This document shows, piece after piece, positions 34,612-42,838 of a stretch of DNA of 64,000 bases; position 1 is the first letter of the stretch; each line of letters starts with the position of its first letter. The notes under the pieces were generated by a model. The model was not told the origin of the DNA. It did no database searches and saw only the letters and a program-made list of their open reading frames with translations. A program made the translations under genes and the position numbers. Origin of the DNA: Alphaproteobacteria bacterium (GTDB lineage: Bacteria; Pseudomonadota; Alphaproteobacteria; UBA6615); assembly GCA_039980135.1 (NCBI GenBank), contig JBDXCV010000003.1:1091458-1155457 (forward strand), written 5' to 3'.

Positions 34612-35384
34612 ATAGCGTCACGCCGGAAATAAGCCTGGAAGCCCGCGCGCTGCAAAAGAGCTTCGGCGGCCTGACGGCGACCGACAATCTCTCCCTCGAG
34701 GCCGCGCGCGGTGAGATCCACGCGGTCATCGGCCCCAACGGTGCGGGCAAGACCACGCTGGTGCATCTCCTGTCGGGCCTGCTCAAGCCCGACGGCGGTG
34801 AGATCCTGTTCGAAGGGCGCGACATCACCCGCCTGTCGGCCCCCGCGCGGGTCAAGCAGGGGCTGGCGCGGTCGTTCCAGATCACCAGTATCTTCCGGGA
34901 CTTCACGGTGCTGGAGAATGTCATGCTGTCGGTCCAGGCCGGGCAGGGCCACAGCTTCCGCTTCTGGAAACCCGCCGCGCGCGACGAGAGCTTGCGCGAA
35001 CCGGCCCGCGCGCTGCTGGAAAAGGTCGGCCTCGGAGAGCGGACCGACGTGAAGGCCGGCAACCTCGCCCATGGCGAGCAGCGCCAGCTCGAGATCGCGA
35101 TCTCGCTGGCCACGAACCCGACCTTCCTGCTCCTCGACGAGCCGATGGCCGGCATGGGGCCCGAGGAAAGCCAAGGGATGATCGACTTCCTCAAGGCGCT
35201 CAAGGGCGACTACACCATGCTGCTGATCGAGCACGACATGGACGCGGTGTTTGCGCTGGCCGACCGGATCACGGTGCTGGTCTACGGCCGGGCGATCGCC
35301 ACGGGCACGCCCGACGAAATCCGCAACGACGCGTCGGTGCGCGCGGCCTATCTCGGTGATGATGCAAGCGAGGAGACGGCCTGA
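34608..35384 (+). CDS. branched-chain-type ABC transporter ATP-binding protein (LivG family)
   Basis: The 258-residue cytosolic ATPase has Walker A GPNGAGKTT, a Q-loop in SFQITSIFRDFTVLENV, the ABC signature replaced by LAHGEQRQLEIA (as is usual in LivG, where S is often degenerate), Walker B LLLDEPMAGMGPEE and H-loop LLIEHDMDAVF. It starts at GTG overlapping the LivM stop, and its own stop overlaps the LivF start (TGATG), so translation of the three genes is coupled. Confidence 0.93.
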   Translation: MNSVTPEISLEARALQKSFGGLTATDNLSLEAARGEIHAVIGPNGAGKTTLVHLLSGLLKPDGGEILFEGRDITRLSAPARVKQGLARSFQITSIFRDFTVLENVMLSVQAGQGHSFRFWKPAARDESLREPARALLEKVGLGERTDVKAGNLAHGEQRQLEIAISLATNPTFLLLDEPMAGMGPEESQGMIDFLKALKGDYTMLLIEHDMDAVFALADRITVLVYGRAIATGTPDEIRNDASVRAAYLGDDASEETA

Positions 35385-36085
35385 TGCTCGAGGTGCGCGC
35401 CATCGAGGCCTCCTACGGCGACAGCCAGGTTCTGTTCGGCATGGACCTCACGGTCGGCACCGGTGAGGTCGCGACGTTGCTCGGCCGCAACGGCATGGGC
35501 AAGACCACGACCGTGCGCACGATCATGGGGATCATGCGCCCCCATGGCGGCAGGATCATGTTCGAGGGCGTGGGCATCCAGGGCCTGCCGTCCTACCGGG
35601 TGGCCCAGGCGGGCATCGGGCTGGTGCCCGAAGGGCGGCAGATCTTCCCCAATCTCTCCGTGCGCGAAAACCTGATCGCCACCGCGCGCAAGCGCCGCGG
35701 GGAGGGCGAGAGCTGGAATTTCGACAAGGTGATCGACCTGTTCCCCGGGCTGGCGCCGCGGCTGGAGAGTGCGGGTAATCAGTTGTCGGGCGGTGAACAG
35801 CAGATGCTGGCGGTCGGCCGCGCCCTGATGACCAACCCGCAACTGCTCATCCTCGACGAAGCCACGGAGGGGCTGGCGCCGCTCATCCGGACGGAAATCT
35901 GGAATTGCCTCGCCGACCTCAAGACCGCCCGCCAGTCGATCCTGGTGATCGACAAGAATGTGGACGCGCTGACCCGCATCGCCGACCGACACCACATCGT
36001 CGAGAAGGGCCGGGTGGTCTGGACCGGCACGTCGGACGAGTTGCGCGCCGACGCGGCGCTTCAGGCGCGGTATTTGGGGGTTTGA
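35384..36085 (+). CDS. branched-chain-type ABC transporter ATP-binding protein (LivF family)
   Basis: The 233-residue cytosolic ATPase has Walker A GRNGMGKTT, LVPEGRQIFPNLSVRENL, signature LSGGEQQMLAVGRAL, Walker B LLILDEATEGLAP and an H-loop where the usual His is replaced (LVIDKNVDAL). The Asp-Lys-Asn in place of the switch His is common in LivF partners that form a heterodimer with LivG. It is the last gene of the transporter operon; the AT-rich island begins about 40 bases downstream. Confidence 0.92.
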   Translation: MLEVRAIEASYGDSQVLFGMDLTVGTGEVATLLGRNGMGKTTTVRTIMGIMRPHGGRIMFEGVGIQGLPSYRVAQAGIGLVPEGRQIFPNLSVRENLIATARKRRGEGESWNFDKVIDLFPGLAPRLESAGNQLSGGEQQMLAVGRALMTNPQLLILDEATEGLAPLIRTEIWNCLADLKTARQSILVIDKNVDALTRIADRHHIVEKGRVVWTGTSDELRADAALQARYLGV

Positions 36086-36172
36086 TAAGCACTCCTTCTG
36101 ATTCTACTCCCAATCCATTGGACTAACTTGATACTTTGCTATGTCTGCGAGCTAGCAAGTGGGAGATGCGAA

Positions 36173-36895
36173 GTGGCAAAGCACGACTTGAAAAGCGCTG
36201 CAGAGATTAGAAAGAGGTTTATTGACGCTGGTTCCAATAACCAGATCGTAGCGGCGCGTTGGAAAGTGCTTGATGAGGCACTAGCCACCTATGTGGCTGT
36301 CGGCACCTACTTGGCAGTCGATTCAGTAGTCAATGATGAGAAGCAAGATTGCTCAAGAGCGTTGGTTTTGTTGTGTCGTATATGCTCCGAGTTGTTCGGA
36401 ACTGTGGCTAACGAAATACGTTCGGACCGCTTTTACTCTGCTTCTGTGGTTCTCCGACAAATTGTCGAGGTCGAGTACCTGATGTTTATGGGGTACTTGG
36501 ATATTAAGAATCTGGAGATGTGGCTGCATGCAGACGGGGAAACACTACGTAAAGAGTTCACTCCACAAAGGATGCGGAAGCGTTCTGATGGACTTTTCAG
36601 CGATCGAGAGTATTGGACACACTGTGACATTGGAGGGCATCCAAACCCGAAGGCCCGTCTGATGCTCGCTGGCTACAGTCATGTCATGCCACCAGTTGCA
36701 TCGCTGCTTCCTGACTCGATACACCACGTGGTGCGTTTGTGGACTTCAACCAGATTTGTCTTGGAGGATCTCCTTGGGGACCGCATCAACAGTATAAGTT
36801 CATGTGAAACGTTTGATGTTGCGATTGAAGAATGGAGATCGAGAGAGGATGGCCTAGTACTTTCATATGACGGAATATCGCAAAATCAGAACTAA
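36173..36895 (+). CDS. AT-rich island protein A, hypothetical (homologous to island protein B)
   Basis: The 240-residue protein appears to be soluble and mostly helical, with no motif I can name. Its core (SASVVLRQIVEVEYLMFMG ... LEMWLHADGETLRKEFTPQRMRKR ... GHPNPKARLML) aligns with that of the gene at 37246: R-[QD]-x-x-E, E-x-W-x-x-A-D, T-R-x-KEF-x-P, RK-x-x-D and HPN-x-K recur in order. GTG at 36173 is supported by GGGAGA six bases upstream; an upstream TTG at 36128 lacks one. Codon use is AT-rich and unlike the neighbours, suggesting recent transfer. Helical HEPN-like or DUF5677-like membership is conceivable but unproven. Confidence 0.7.
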   Translation: MAKHDLKSAAEIRKRFIDAGSNNQIVAARWKVLDEALATYVAVGTYLAVDSVVNDEKQDCSRALVLLCRICSELFGTVANEIRSDRFYSASVVLRQIVEVEYLMFMGYLDIKNLEMWLHADGETLRKEFTPQRMRKRSDGLFSDREYWTHCDIGGHPNPKARLMLAGYSHVMPPVASLLPDSIHHVVRLWTSTRFVLEDLLGDRINSISSCETFDVAIEEWRSREDGLVLSYDGISQNQN

Positions 36896-36916
36896 GTCGG
36901 TCATGGAAAAAATCAC

Positions 36917-37000
36917 GTCATGCGCAGACTTGATCCGCGCATCTCGAATCTCGGTGCGAGCGGGTTTGGCGAGATGCCTGGGCCAGGCCCTGAGCTAACA
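36917..37000. repeat. REP-like hairpin pair, family A, degenerate (copy 6)
   Basis: A clear left half (GTCATGCGCAGACTTGATCC... at 36917-36946) is followed by a decayed right half (GAGATGCC...CCTGAGCT, about 36971-37000). It lies between the convergent 3' ends of the AT-rich island genes A and the Cys4 gene. Unlike the island genes it has host-type GC content. Confidence 0.65.
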
Positions 37001-37003
37001 TTT

Positions 37004-37240
37004 CTAGTTTGGGATCCTCAGACGCCCCTTTTGATCGAGTTCTAGTTGGAGACCTAAGGATCTGATTTTCGCTTCGAGATTGGGATGATGCTCAATGACA
37101 ATTCCATCCCAGTTAGATTGTTTGCAGATTCGACAGATCGTCACGTCCCATTGCCTCACATACTTCCAATGGTGTTCGTGAGGTTTATCGTCAATGGATG
37201 TCTCACAGAGAGCACAGTTCGCAATGATGGTCACTGTCAT
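37004..37240 (-). CDS. small Cys4 (zinc-ribbon- or HNH-like) protein
   Basis: The 78-residue protein has C-x-x-C at residues 9-12, an HEHH cluster at 21-24 and a second C-x-x-C at 36-39, followed by NWDG and a second HH. This spacing suggests a zinc-bound treble-clef or HNH-like fold, though the canonical HNH residues are not clearly placed. It begins six bases after the stop of island gene B in the same orientation, with AGGAG very close upstream (a GTG two codons later is better spaced). Likely co-transcribed with gene B. Codon use is AT-rich. Function unknown. Confidence 0.55.
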   Translation of the reverse strand: MTVTIIANCALCETSIDDKPHEHHWKYVRQWDVTICRICKQSNWDGIVIEHHPNLEAKIRSLGLQLELDQKGRLRIPN

Positions 37241-37245
37241 GTCTC

Positions 37246-37962
37246 CTAGTCTGTATAGAAGGTTTGTAGCCACTCAGTTTTGACGCGATGGAACTCGACG
37301 CGAGCGTATTTTGCTCCCTCCCATGAGATGGGAAGAAAAGAATCGATCATTTCGCCGACTTGGACCGCTAACTTCCCCATTTCGGAGAGAACCGCAGTCA
37401 ATATCTCTTTCTCGATAAAGGGCCCGATGACCGCGTCTCCGTTCTTTTGAGGTCGCATCATCCATGACGATTTCATATTTGGGTGCGCTGCAAGCTCTGA
37501 AAATAGATCGTAAACTTCGCCTCGTTTCTTAGTCGTGAAACCGTCACGCTTATCCAGTTTTTTTCTGATTTTTGCCGGAGAGAACTCTTTCATACGAGTT
37601 ATCCTGTCGGCAAATCTCCATGTCTCGATCTGCGCTCGGTCTCCACGAAACAAGTCCAATAGAAAAACTGTCTCCAAAATGTCGCGCATGATGATTGCGC
37701 TATTCTGTGAATAGCCGGAAAGAGCCAATTTCAGACTTGCGCCTAGAGCGTTGAAAATTCGCATTCCGAGTATTTGGGTTACTTTCAAATCCTCGTCTTC
37801 CGTTTCAAACTGTCGATGCAAGTCAGCAAGGTTCATTGCTGATTCTACAACTTGGAGATGCAGTCGGAGCTTCTTATCAGCTTCCAAAAGCTCCAGAGCC
37901 TTTGTTCGAAATGTTTCTTCCTGCTGGTGCAAGCTGTCTAAGTTTGTAGGAACTATGCTCAT
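37246..37962 (-). CDS. AT-rich island protein B, hypothetical (homologous to island protein A)
   Basis: The 238-residue protein is predicted to be soluble and helical, with a charged N-terminus (residues 10-45 may be coiled coil). The central region (NSAIIMRDILETVFLLDLF ... IETWRFADRITRMKEFSPAKIRKKLDKRDG ... AHPNMKSSWMM) parallels island protein A, so both belong to one family despite low overall identity. The ATG at 37962 has AGAGAACG upstream; an earlier GTG at 37989 is possible. The gene converges on gene A and forms a unit with the small Cys4 gene. AT-rich composition points to acquisition. No function can be assigned. Confidence 0.7.
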   Translation of the reverse strand: MSIVPTNLDSLHQQEETFRTKALELLEADKKLRLHLQVVESAMNLADLHRQFETEDEDLKVTQILGMRIFNALGASLKLALSGYSQNSAIIMRDILETVFLLDLFRGDRAQIETWRFADRITRMKEFSPAKIRKKLDKRDGFTTKKRGEVYDLFSELAAHPNMKSSWMMRPQKNGDAVIGPFIEKEILTAVLSEMGKLAVQVGEMIDSFLPISWEGAKYARVEFHRVKTEWLQTFYTD

Positions 37963-38041
37963 CGTTCTCTGTATTGGGTGTTGGTCCACGCCGCGTTGTG
38001 GCGATAAAACTTCAATGCAACAGTCAAGCAGGGACGAAATT

Positions 38042-39625
38042 TTAACCCCTTAACTTGAACCGTTGAATCTTCCCCGTCGCCGTCTTCGGCAGTTCGTCCA
38101 CGAAATGCACCCAGCGGGGATATTTGTACCGCGCGAGTTCTTCCTGGCAGAAGGTCTTGAGCGCTTCGGCCAGCTCACCGGACGCGTCGCCGGGGTTCTT
38201 CAGGATCACATAGGCCTCGGGCTTGATCAGCTCTTCGTCGTCCGGGCGGCCGATGACCGCCGCCTCGAGCACCGCGTCATGGGCCACGAGCCGGGCCTCG
38301 ATCTCCACCGGCGAGACCCAGATGCCGCCGACCTTGAGCATGTCGTCGCTGCGCCCCTGGCAGGTGAAGTAGCCCTCGGCGTCGACCGAATAGGAATCCC
38401 CCGTGCGGATCCAGCCGTCGGCGATGGCCGCGGCCGTGCGTTCGGGCTGGTTCCAGTAGCGCGAGGTGACGGAATCGCCCTTGATCAATAAATGGCCGAT
38501 CTCGCCGATGGCGACGGGGTTCTCGTCGTCATCGACGATCCGCGCCTCGTAGCCCGGCACCAGCTTCCCCGTGGCGCCGGGCCGGGCGTCGCCGGGACGG
38601 TTGGAGATGAAGATGTGCAGGATTTCCGTCGTGCCGATCCCGTCGAGAATGGTCAGGCCGGTGCGTTCGCGCCAGCGCGCGAACAGGCTGGCGGGGAGCG
38701 GCTCGCCCGCCGACACGCACATCCGCAGGCTCGACAAATCCGCATCGCCGCCCTCCAGCGCGTGGAGCTGGGCCGCGAGCAGGGTGGGCACGGCGTAGTA
38801 GATCGTCGGGCGGTAGCGTTCGATATGGTCGGCCATGATATCCGGTGTCGGCCGCCCGGCGAACAGCACCGCCTGGCCGCCGGTCCACAACGGAAACGTC
38901 ATCGCGTTGCCGAGCCCGTAGGCGAAGAACAGCTTGGCGGCGGAGAAGTGGACGTCGTCCGCGGTCACCCCCAGCGTCTCGACCCCGTAATACTGGCTGG
39001 TCACCACCATGTCCCGGTGGGCATGCACCGCGCCTTTCGGTGTCCCGGTAGAACCCGACGTGTAGAGCCAGAAACAGTCGGCGTCGGCCGTCGCGGGCGA
39101 TGCTTCGAGGTCGGGCGCGGCGTTGGCCATCCGCGCGGCGAGGCTGCTGTCGTCCGCGCCGGTACCGCCCTCCGTGGGAAAATCATGCGCCGGGGCGGCC
39201 GCGGCGATGGCCGGTTCCAAGGCCGCGGCGAATTCCGGCGACCAGACGACGCAGGCGGCGCCCGAATCCTCGATGATGAACTGCAGATCCCCCGCCCGGA
39301 GCAAGGTGTTCACCGGTACGGGCACGAAGCCCGCCTTGATCGCGCCCCAGAAGGCGAAGAAGAAGGCCGGGCAGTCCTTGATGGCGAGGATCACGCGGTC
39401 GCCATGTTCCAGCCCCAGCGCCGCCAGCGCGTTGCCCGCCCGGTTCACGCCTTCGGCCAGCTGGGCGTAGGCCGTGTCGCCATCGTCGCTGCGGATCGCG
39501 ATCCGGTCGCCCCGGCCTTCCGTGACGTGCTGGTCGATGAAGGCCACGGCCACGTTGAACTGCGCGGCGAAGTCGAGTTTCGCGGGGCTGGTCGATGTAT
39601 CGACGGTGACGGTGTTGGGAGTCAT
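38042..39625 (-). CDS. benzoate-CoA ligase family protein
   Basis: The 527-residue adenylate-forming enzyme has FWLYTSGSTGTPKGAVHAH (A3), ILDGIGTTEILHIFISNRPGDARPGATGKLVPGYEARIVD (A5, close to benzoate-CoA ligases), WIRTGDSYSVDAEGYFTCQGRSDDMLKVGGIWVSPVEIE (A7-A8) and the catalytic Lys in KTATGKIQRFKLR. It would convert benzoate, ATP and CoA to benzoyl-CoA. It is the third gene of the boxC-boxB-ligase operon, 11 bases after boxB, which strongly supports benzoate as the substrate. It converges on the AT-rich island. Confidence 0.9.
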   Translation of the reverse strand: MTPNTVTVDTSTSPAKLDFAAQFNVAVAFIDQHVTEGRGDRIAIRSDDGDTAYAQLAEGVNRAGNALAALGLEHGDRVILAIKDCPAFFFAFWGAIKAGFVPVPVNTLLRAGDLQFIIEDSGAACVVWSPEFAAALEPAIAAAAPAHDFPTEGGTGADDSSLAARMANAAPDLEASPATADADCFWLYTSGSTGTPKGAVHAHRDMVVTSQYYGVETLGVTADDVHFSAAKLFFAYGLGNAMTFPLWTGGQAVLFAGRPTPDIMADHIERYRPTIYYAVPTLLAAQLHALEGGDADLSSLRMCVSAGEPLPASLFARWRERTGLTILDGIGTTEILHIFISNRPGDARPGATGKLVPGYEARIVDDDENPVAIGEIGHLLIKGDSVTSRYWNQPERTAAAIADGWIRTGDSYSVDAEGYFTCQGRSDDMLKVGGIWVSPVEIEARLVAHDAVLEAAVIGRPDDEELIKPEAYVILKNPGDASGELAEALKTFCQEELARYKYPRWVHFVDELPKTATGKIQRFKLRG

Positions 39626-39636
39626 GGCATCACCGC

Positions 39637-41055
39637 TCAGTGAAACAGCACATATTCGTAGTCGATGGGCTGGCCGTGGATGCCGCGCCTGGGCGGGGCG
39701 ATCCAGCTGGCCATCTTGCCCGGCTCGGTGACCGGCACCATCAGGGAGTTCACATAGGCCTGGTCCTCGTCGGTCGGCAGCCATTCAGCCTTGCGCCTGG
39801 CCCATTCCTCGGCCGAGATCAGTTCGTCCTCCGGCGTCGCCTCGATGCCGGAATAGATGCCGATCGAGCGGTTGAACTTCTCGTCGGGCAGGGTGAGTTC
39901 GACGTCGATGTCATGCGCCGCAATCATCTTGTTGAAGCGGTTCAGGCCCCGCTGGCTGTCGGCGGTGTAGTCCTGGCGCAGTTTCAGGTTCATCGCCGTC
40001 AGCGCCGCGATGGTCTCGGTGTCGATGCCGCCGTCGTCGGTCACCCTGGCGATCTCCAGCTGCTCCCCGTCGAGTTTGTGGTCGTCGTCCAGCTTGGTCT
40101 CCTGATAGCGCCCCTTGAGCCCCATGGAGAAATAGTTGGCGGCGTTGGTGGAGCGCTCCGACCCGAACAGGTCGAGGCAGATCGAATAGTGGAAGTTGAT
40201 CCATTTCTGGATCGTCTCCAGGTTGATCCCGCCGAACGGCCGCACGTCCGTGCTGTCATGCTCGCGCATCAATTCGCACGTCCGCTGCAAGATCCGCATG
40301 ACCCCGGTCTCGCCCACGAACATATGATGGGCCTCTTCCGTCAGCATGAAGCGGCAGGTGCGCGACAGCGGGTCGAAGCCGGATTCCGCCAGTGCCGCCA
40401 GCTGGAACTTGCCGTCCCGGTCCTGGAAATAGGTGAACATGAAGAAGGACAGCCAGTCGTCGGTCTGTTCGTTGAAGGCCTTGAGGATGCGCGGGCGGTC
40501 CGGGTCGCCGGCATGGCGTTCGAGCATCTCGTCGGCCTCCTCGCGCCCGTCGCGCCCGAAATAGGCGTGCAGCAGATAGACCATCGCCCAGAGATGGCGG
40601 CCTTCCTCGACATTCACCTGATACAGGTTCCGCAGATCGTAGAGCGAGGGCGCGGTGCGGCCCAGCTGGCGCTGCTGCTCCACCGAGGCGGGCTCGGTGT
40701 CCCCCTGGGTCACGATCAGGCGGCGCAGCTCGGACCGGTACTCGCCCGGTACGTCCGCCCAGACCGGCTCGTCCTTATGGGCGCCGAAGGCGATCTTCCG
40801 GTCCGGGTCCGGCTCGGCGAGGAAAATTCCCCAGCGATAGTCGGGCATCTTCACATGGTCGAAATGGGCCCAGCCGTCGGTGTCGACGCTGATCGCCGTG
40901 CGCAGATAGACCTCGATCTCGTTGGAGTCGACCGGCCCCATATCCTTCCACCACTGGATATAGGCCGGGTGCCAGCGCTCCAGCGCGCGCAGCAGGCGCC
41001 GGTCGTCGCCCAGATGGACGTTGTTGGGGATTATCTCGTTGTAATCGGCTTTCAT
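39637..41055 (-). CDS. boxB: benzoyl-CoA 2,3-epoxidase subunit BoxB (diiron oxygenase)
   Basis: The 472-residue diiron enzyme keeps every ligand of the characterised BoxB at an offset of one residue as I recall that structure: Glu121, Glu151, His154 (in VEEGRHLW), Asp212, Glu241 and His244 (in TEEAHHMF). The rest (NIHLGDD-like start, FNRSIGIYSGIEATPEDELI and the C-terminal RGIHGQPIDYEYVLFH) is also BoxB-like. It inserts one oxygen atom to give 2,3-epoxybenzoyl-CoA, using electrons from BoxA, which is not encoded in this window. It starts four bases after boxC. Confidence 0.96.
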   Translation of the reverse strand: MKADYNEIIPNNVHLGDDRRLLRALERWHPAYIQWWKDMGPVDSNEIEVYLRTAISVDTDGWAHFDHVKMPDYRWGIFLAEPDPDRKIAFGAHKDEPVWADVPGEYRSELRRLIVTQGDTEPASVEQQRQLGRTAPSLYDLRNLYQVNVEEGRHLWAMVYLLHAYFGRDGREEADEMLERHAGDPDRPRILKAFNEQTDDWLSFFMFTYFQDRDGKFQLAALAESGFDPLSRTCRFMLTEEAHHMFVGETGVMRILQRTCELMREHDSTDVRPFGGINLETIQKWINFHYSICLDLFGSERSTNAANYFSMGLKGRYQETKLDDDHKLDGEQLEIARVTDDGGIDTETIAALTAMNLKLRQDYTADSQRGLNRFNKMIAAHDIDVELTLPDEKFNRSIGIYSGIEATPEDELISAEEWARRKAEWLPTDEDQAYVNSLMVPVTEPGKMASWIAPPRRGIHGQPIDYEYVLFH

Positions 41056-41059
41056 GATC

Positions 41060-42715
41060 TCAGACCCGCCTGCGGTCGAACTCGGGTTGTTTGCCGGTGC
41101 CGAACAGCTCCAGCGCGCCGTCGTCGCCCACGGCGTTGGGGCGTTGGAAAATCCAGTTCTGCCACGCGCTCAGCCGCGCGAAAATCTTGCTCTCGATGGT
41201 CTCGGGGCCGGGGAAGCGCAAACTCGCCTCCATGCCCGTCAGCGCGTCGGGCGAGAACGCCGCGCGCGCCTCGATGGCCAGCCGGACTTCATCCTCCCAG
41301 TCGATGTCGTCTGGCGCGAAGGTGACCAGACCCAGCTCCTCGGCGTCGATGGCCTCTAGGTCATTGCCGGTCTCGGCCTCGACCGCGGCCAGCGCGTCGT
41401 CGTCGCCATAAAAACGCGTCTGCAGCCGGGTCAGCCCGGTGCACATCGCAAGCGGGCCGGTATTCATCGCGGTCAGGTGGATGGTCGCGGGCGGCAGGTT
41501 GCTGCCGTCTTCCTCGAACTGCCCGTCGAGCATGTAGGAGCGGTCGGCGGCCAGCGCCAGTTCCAGCAGGGTGCCGGTGAAGCAGGAGCCGGGTTCGATC
41601 AGGGCCAGCAGGGAGCGCGCGGACACGTCAATGCGTTTCAGCGTGCGGCGCAGATAGAGCGTGATTTCGCGCACCAGCCAGTCGTCGCCATGTTCCAGCA
41701 ATGCCGCGTCATGGGCCGCGACCATCTCGCTGTCGCCCTCGGTGCGGAATACCCAGCTGCCGATCTCGGTCTCGTTGAAGCGCAGATGCAGGATCGCATC
41801 GTCGAGTTCCCGCGCGACCGCAAGCGGCCAGAAGTCTGCCCCCGCCGCATGTATGCCGTCCGTGTCTTCGGGCGGCGCTTCGGCGGGCCCGCGCACGGTA
41901 AACGTCGCGGTGCGCGCGTCACGGTCGAGGGCGACCGTGACGTTGGGATAGGTGAGAGCCGTGTCGCTGATCTCGCGCACGAGCGGCGTCAGTTCGATGC
42001 CGTTTCCATCTGCCGGGCGGTCGCTTTCCGCGACCCGCGCGGCGGTGCGGTCTCCGACCGTCTCGTCGAGTTTCGATCGCGGCACCAGCGCGTCCACCAG
42101 CTTCCATTCGAGCGCGCGTTTTCCGCGCAGACCTTCACCTGTCGTGCAGAAGAAATCCGCCCGGTCGCGGCGCACATGGCGCTTGTCCACCACCCGGGTC
42201 AGCCCGCCCGTGCCCGGCAGCACCGCAAGCAGCGGCACCTCCGGCAGGGACACCGCGCTCGACCCGTCGTCGATCAGCAATATCTCGTCGCAGGCGAGTG
42301 CGAGTTCGTAACCGCCGCCCGCCGCCGTGCCGTTCACCATGGCGATATAGGCCTGGCCGGAGTTCGCGCTGGCATCCTCGATGGCGTTGCGGGTCTCGTT
42401 GGTGAACTTGCAGAAATTCACCTTGTGATCGTGGCTCGAGCCCTTGAGCATGGGGATGTTCGCCCCGGCGCAGAACACCCGGTCCATCGCCGAGGTGATG
42501 ACCACGACCGCGACCTGGGGATGCTCGAACCGCAGCCGCTGGATCGCGTCATACAGCTCGATATCCACGCCGAGATCGTAGGAATTGAGCTTGAGTTCGT
42601 AGCCCGGGGCCAGCCCGCCGGCCTCGTCCACGTCGAGGGTCAGCGTGGCGACCCGCCCGTCGACGGCGACCCGCCAGTGGCGGTAGCGATCCGGATGTGT
42701 TTCGAAGGCGATCAT
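41060..42715 (-). CDS. boxC: 2,3-epoxybenzoyl-CoA dihydrolase BoxC
   Basis: The 551-residue protein of the crotonase superfamily has an N-terminal half with YRHWRVAVDGRVATLTLDVDE, VVITSAMDRVFCAGANIPML, AMVNGTAAGGGYELALACDEI and LPEVPLLAVLPGTGGLTRVVDKRHVRRD. The long C-terminal half includes LALAADRSYMLDG and FYGDD, as in BoxC. It opens the epoxide ring hydrolytically to 3,4-dehydroadipyl-CoA semialdehyde and formate. GGGAGGAG lies upstream of the ATG. It is the first gene of the boxC-boxB-ligase operon and is divergent from the alpha/beta hydrolase with two palindromes in between. Confidence 0.94.
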   Translation of the reverse strand: MIAFETHPDRYRHWRVAVDGRVATLTLDVDEAGGLAPGYELKLNSYDLGVDIELYDAIQRLRFEHPQVAVVVITSAMDRVFCAGANIPMLKGSSHDHKVNFCKFTNETRNAIEDASANSGQAYIAMVNGTAAGGGYELALACDEILLIDDGSSAVSLPEVPLLAVLPGTGGLTRVVDKRHVRRDRADFFCTTGEGLRGKRALEWKLVDALVPRSKLDETVGDRTAARVAESDRPADGNGIELTPLVREISDTALTYPNVTVALDRDARTATFTVRGPAEAPPEDTDGIHAAGADFWPLAVARELDDAILHLRFNETEIGSWVFRTEGDSEMVAAHDAALLEHGDDWLVREITLYLRRTLKRIDVSARSLLALIEPGSCFTGTLLELALAADRSYMLDGQFEEDGSNLPPATIHLTAMNTGPLAMCTGLTRLQTRFYGDDDALAAVEAETGNDLEAIDAEELGLVTFAPDDIDWEDEVRLAIEARAAFSPDALTGMEASLRFPGPETIESKIFARLSAWQNWIFQRPNAVGDDGALELFGTGKQPEFDRRRV

Positions 42716-42769
42716 GGGATCGCATTCTCCTCCCTTTTCCCGCTAGAACAGTAGTCGAAGCCCGACACA

Positions 42770-42784
42770 TTGTTGACTCAACAA
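42770..42784. promoter_or_regulatory. palindromic operator 1 between boxC and the alpha/beta hydrolase
   Basis: The perfect palindrome TTGTTGA-C-TCAACAA sits 55 bases upstream of boxC and 55 bases upstream of the hydrolase start. TTGA...TCAA palindromes are commonly bound by MarR-type regulators of aromatic catabolism. No regulator gene lies next to it, so the protein that binds is unknown. Confidence 0.65.
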
Positions 42785-42804
42785 TTGGTCGTTCCGACCA
42801 ATTG
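42782..42804. promoter_or_regulatory. palindromic operator 2 between boxC and the alpha/beta hydrolase
   Basis: Ten-base perfect arms (CAATTGGTCG and CGACCAATTG) surround TTC, overlapping the end of operator 1 by three bases. The size and symmetry fit a TetR- or GntR-type dimer site. Two adjoining perfect palindromes in a 123-base divergent promoter make dual control likely, though binding is inference. Confidence 0.7.
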
Positions 42805-42838
42805 GCGACACCCGCCCGCTCACCGAGGTAATTATTCG

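Noticed and set aside
36128-36172. Upstream TTG extension of island gene A
   Set aside because: GTG at 36173 has a well-placed GGGAGA, while the TTG has none; the added residues do not align with the paralogue.
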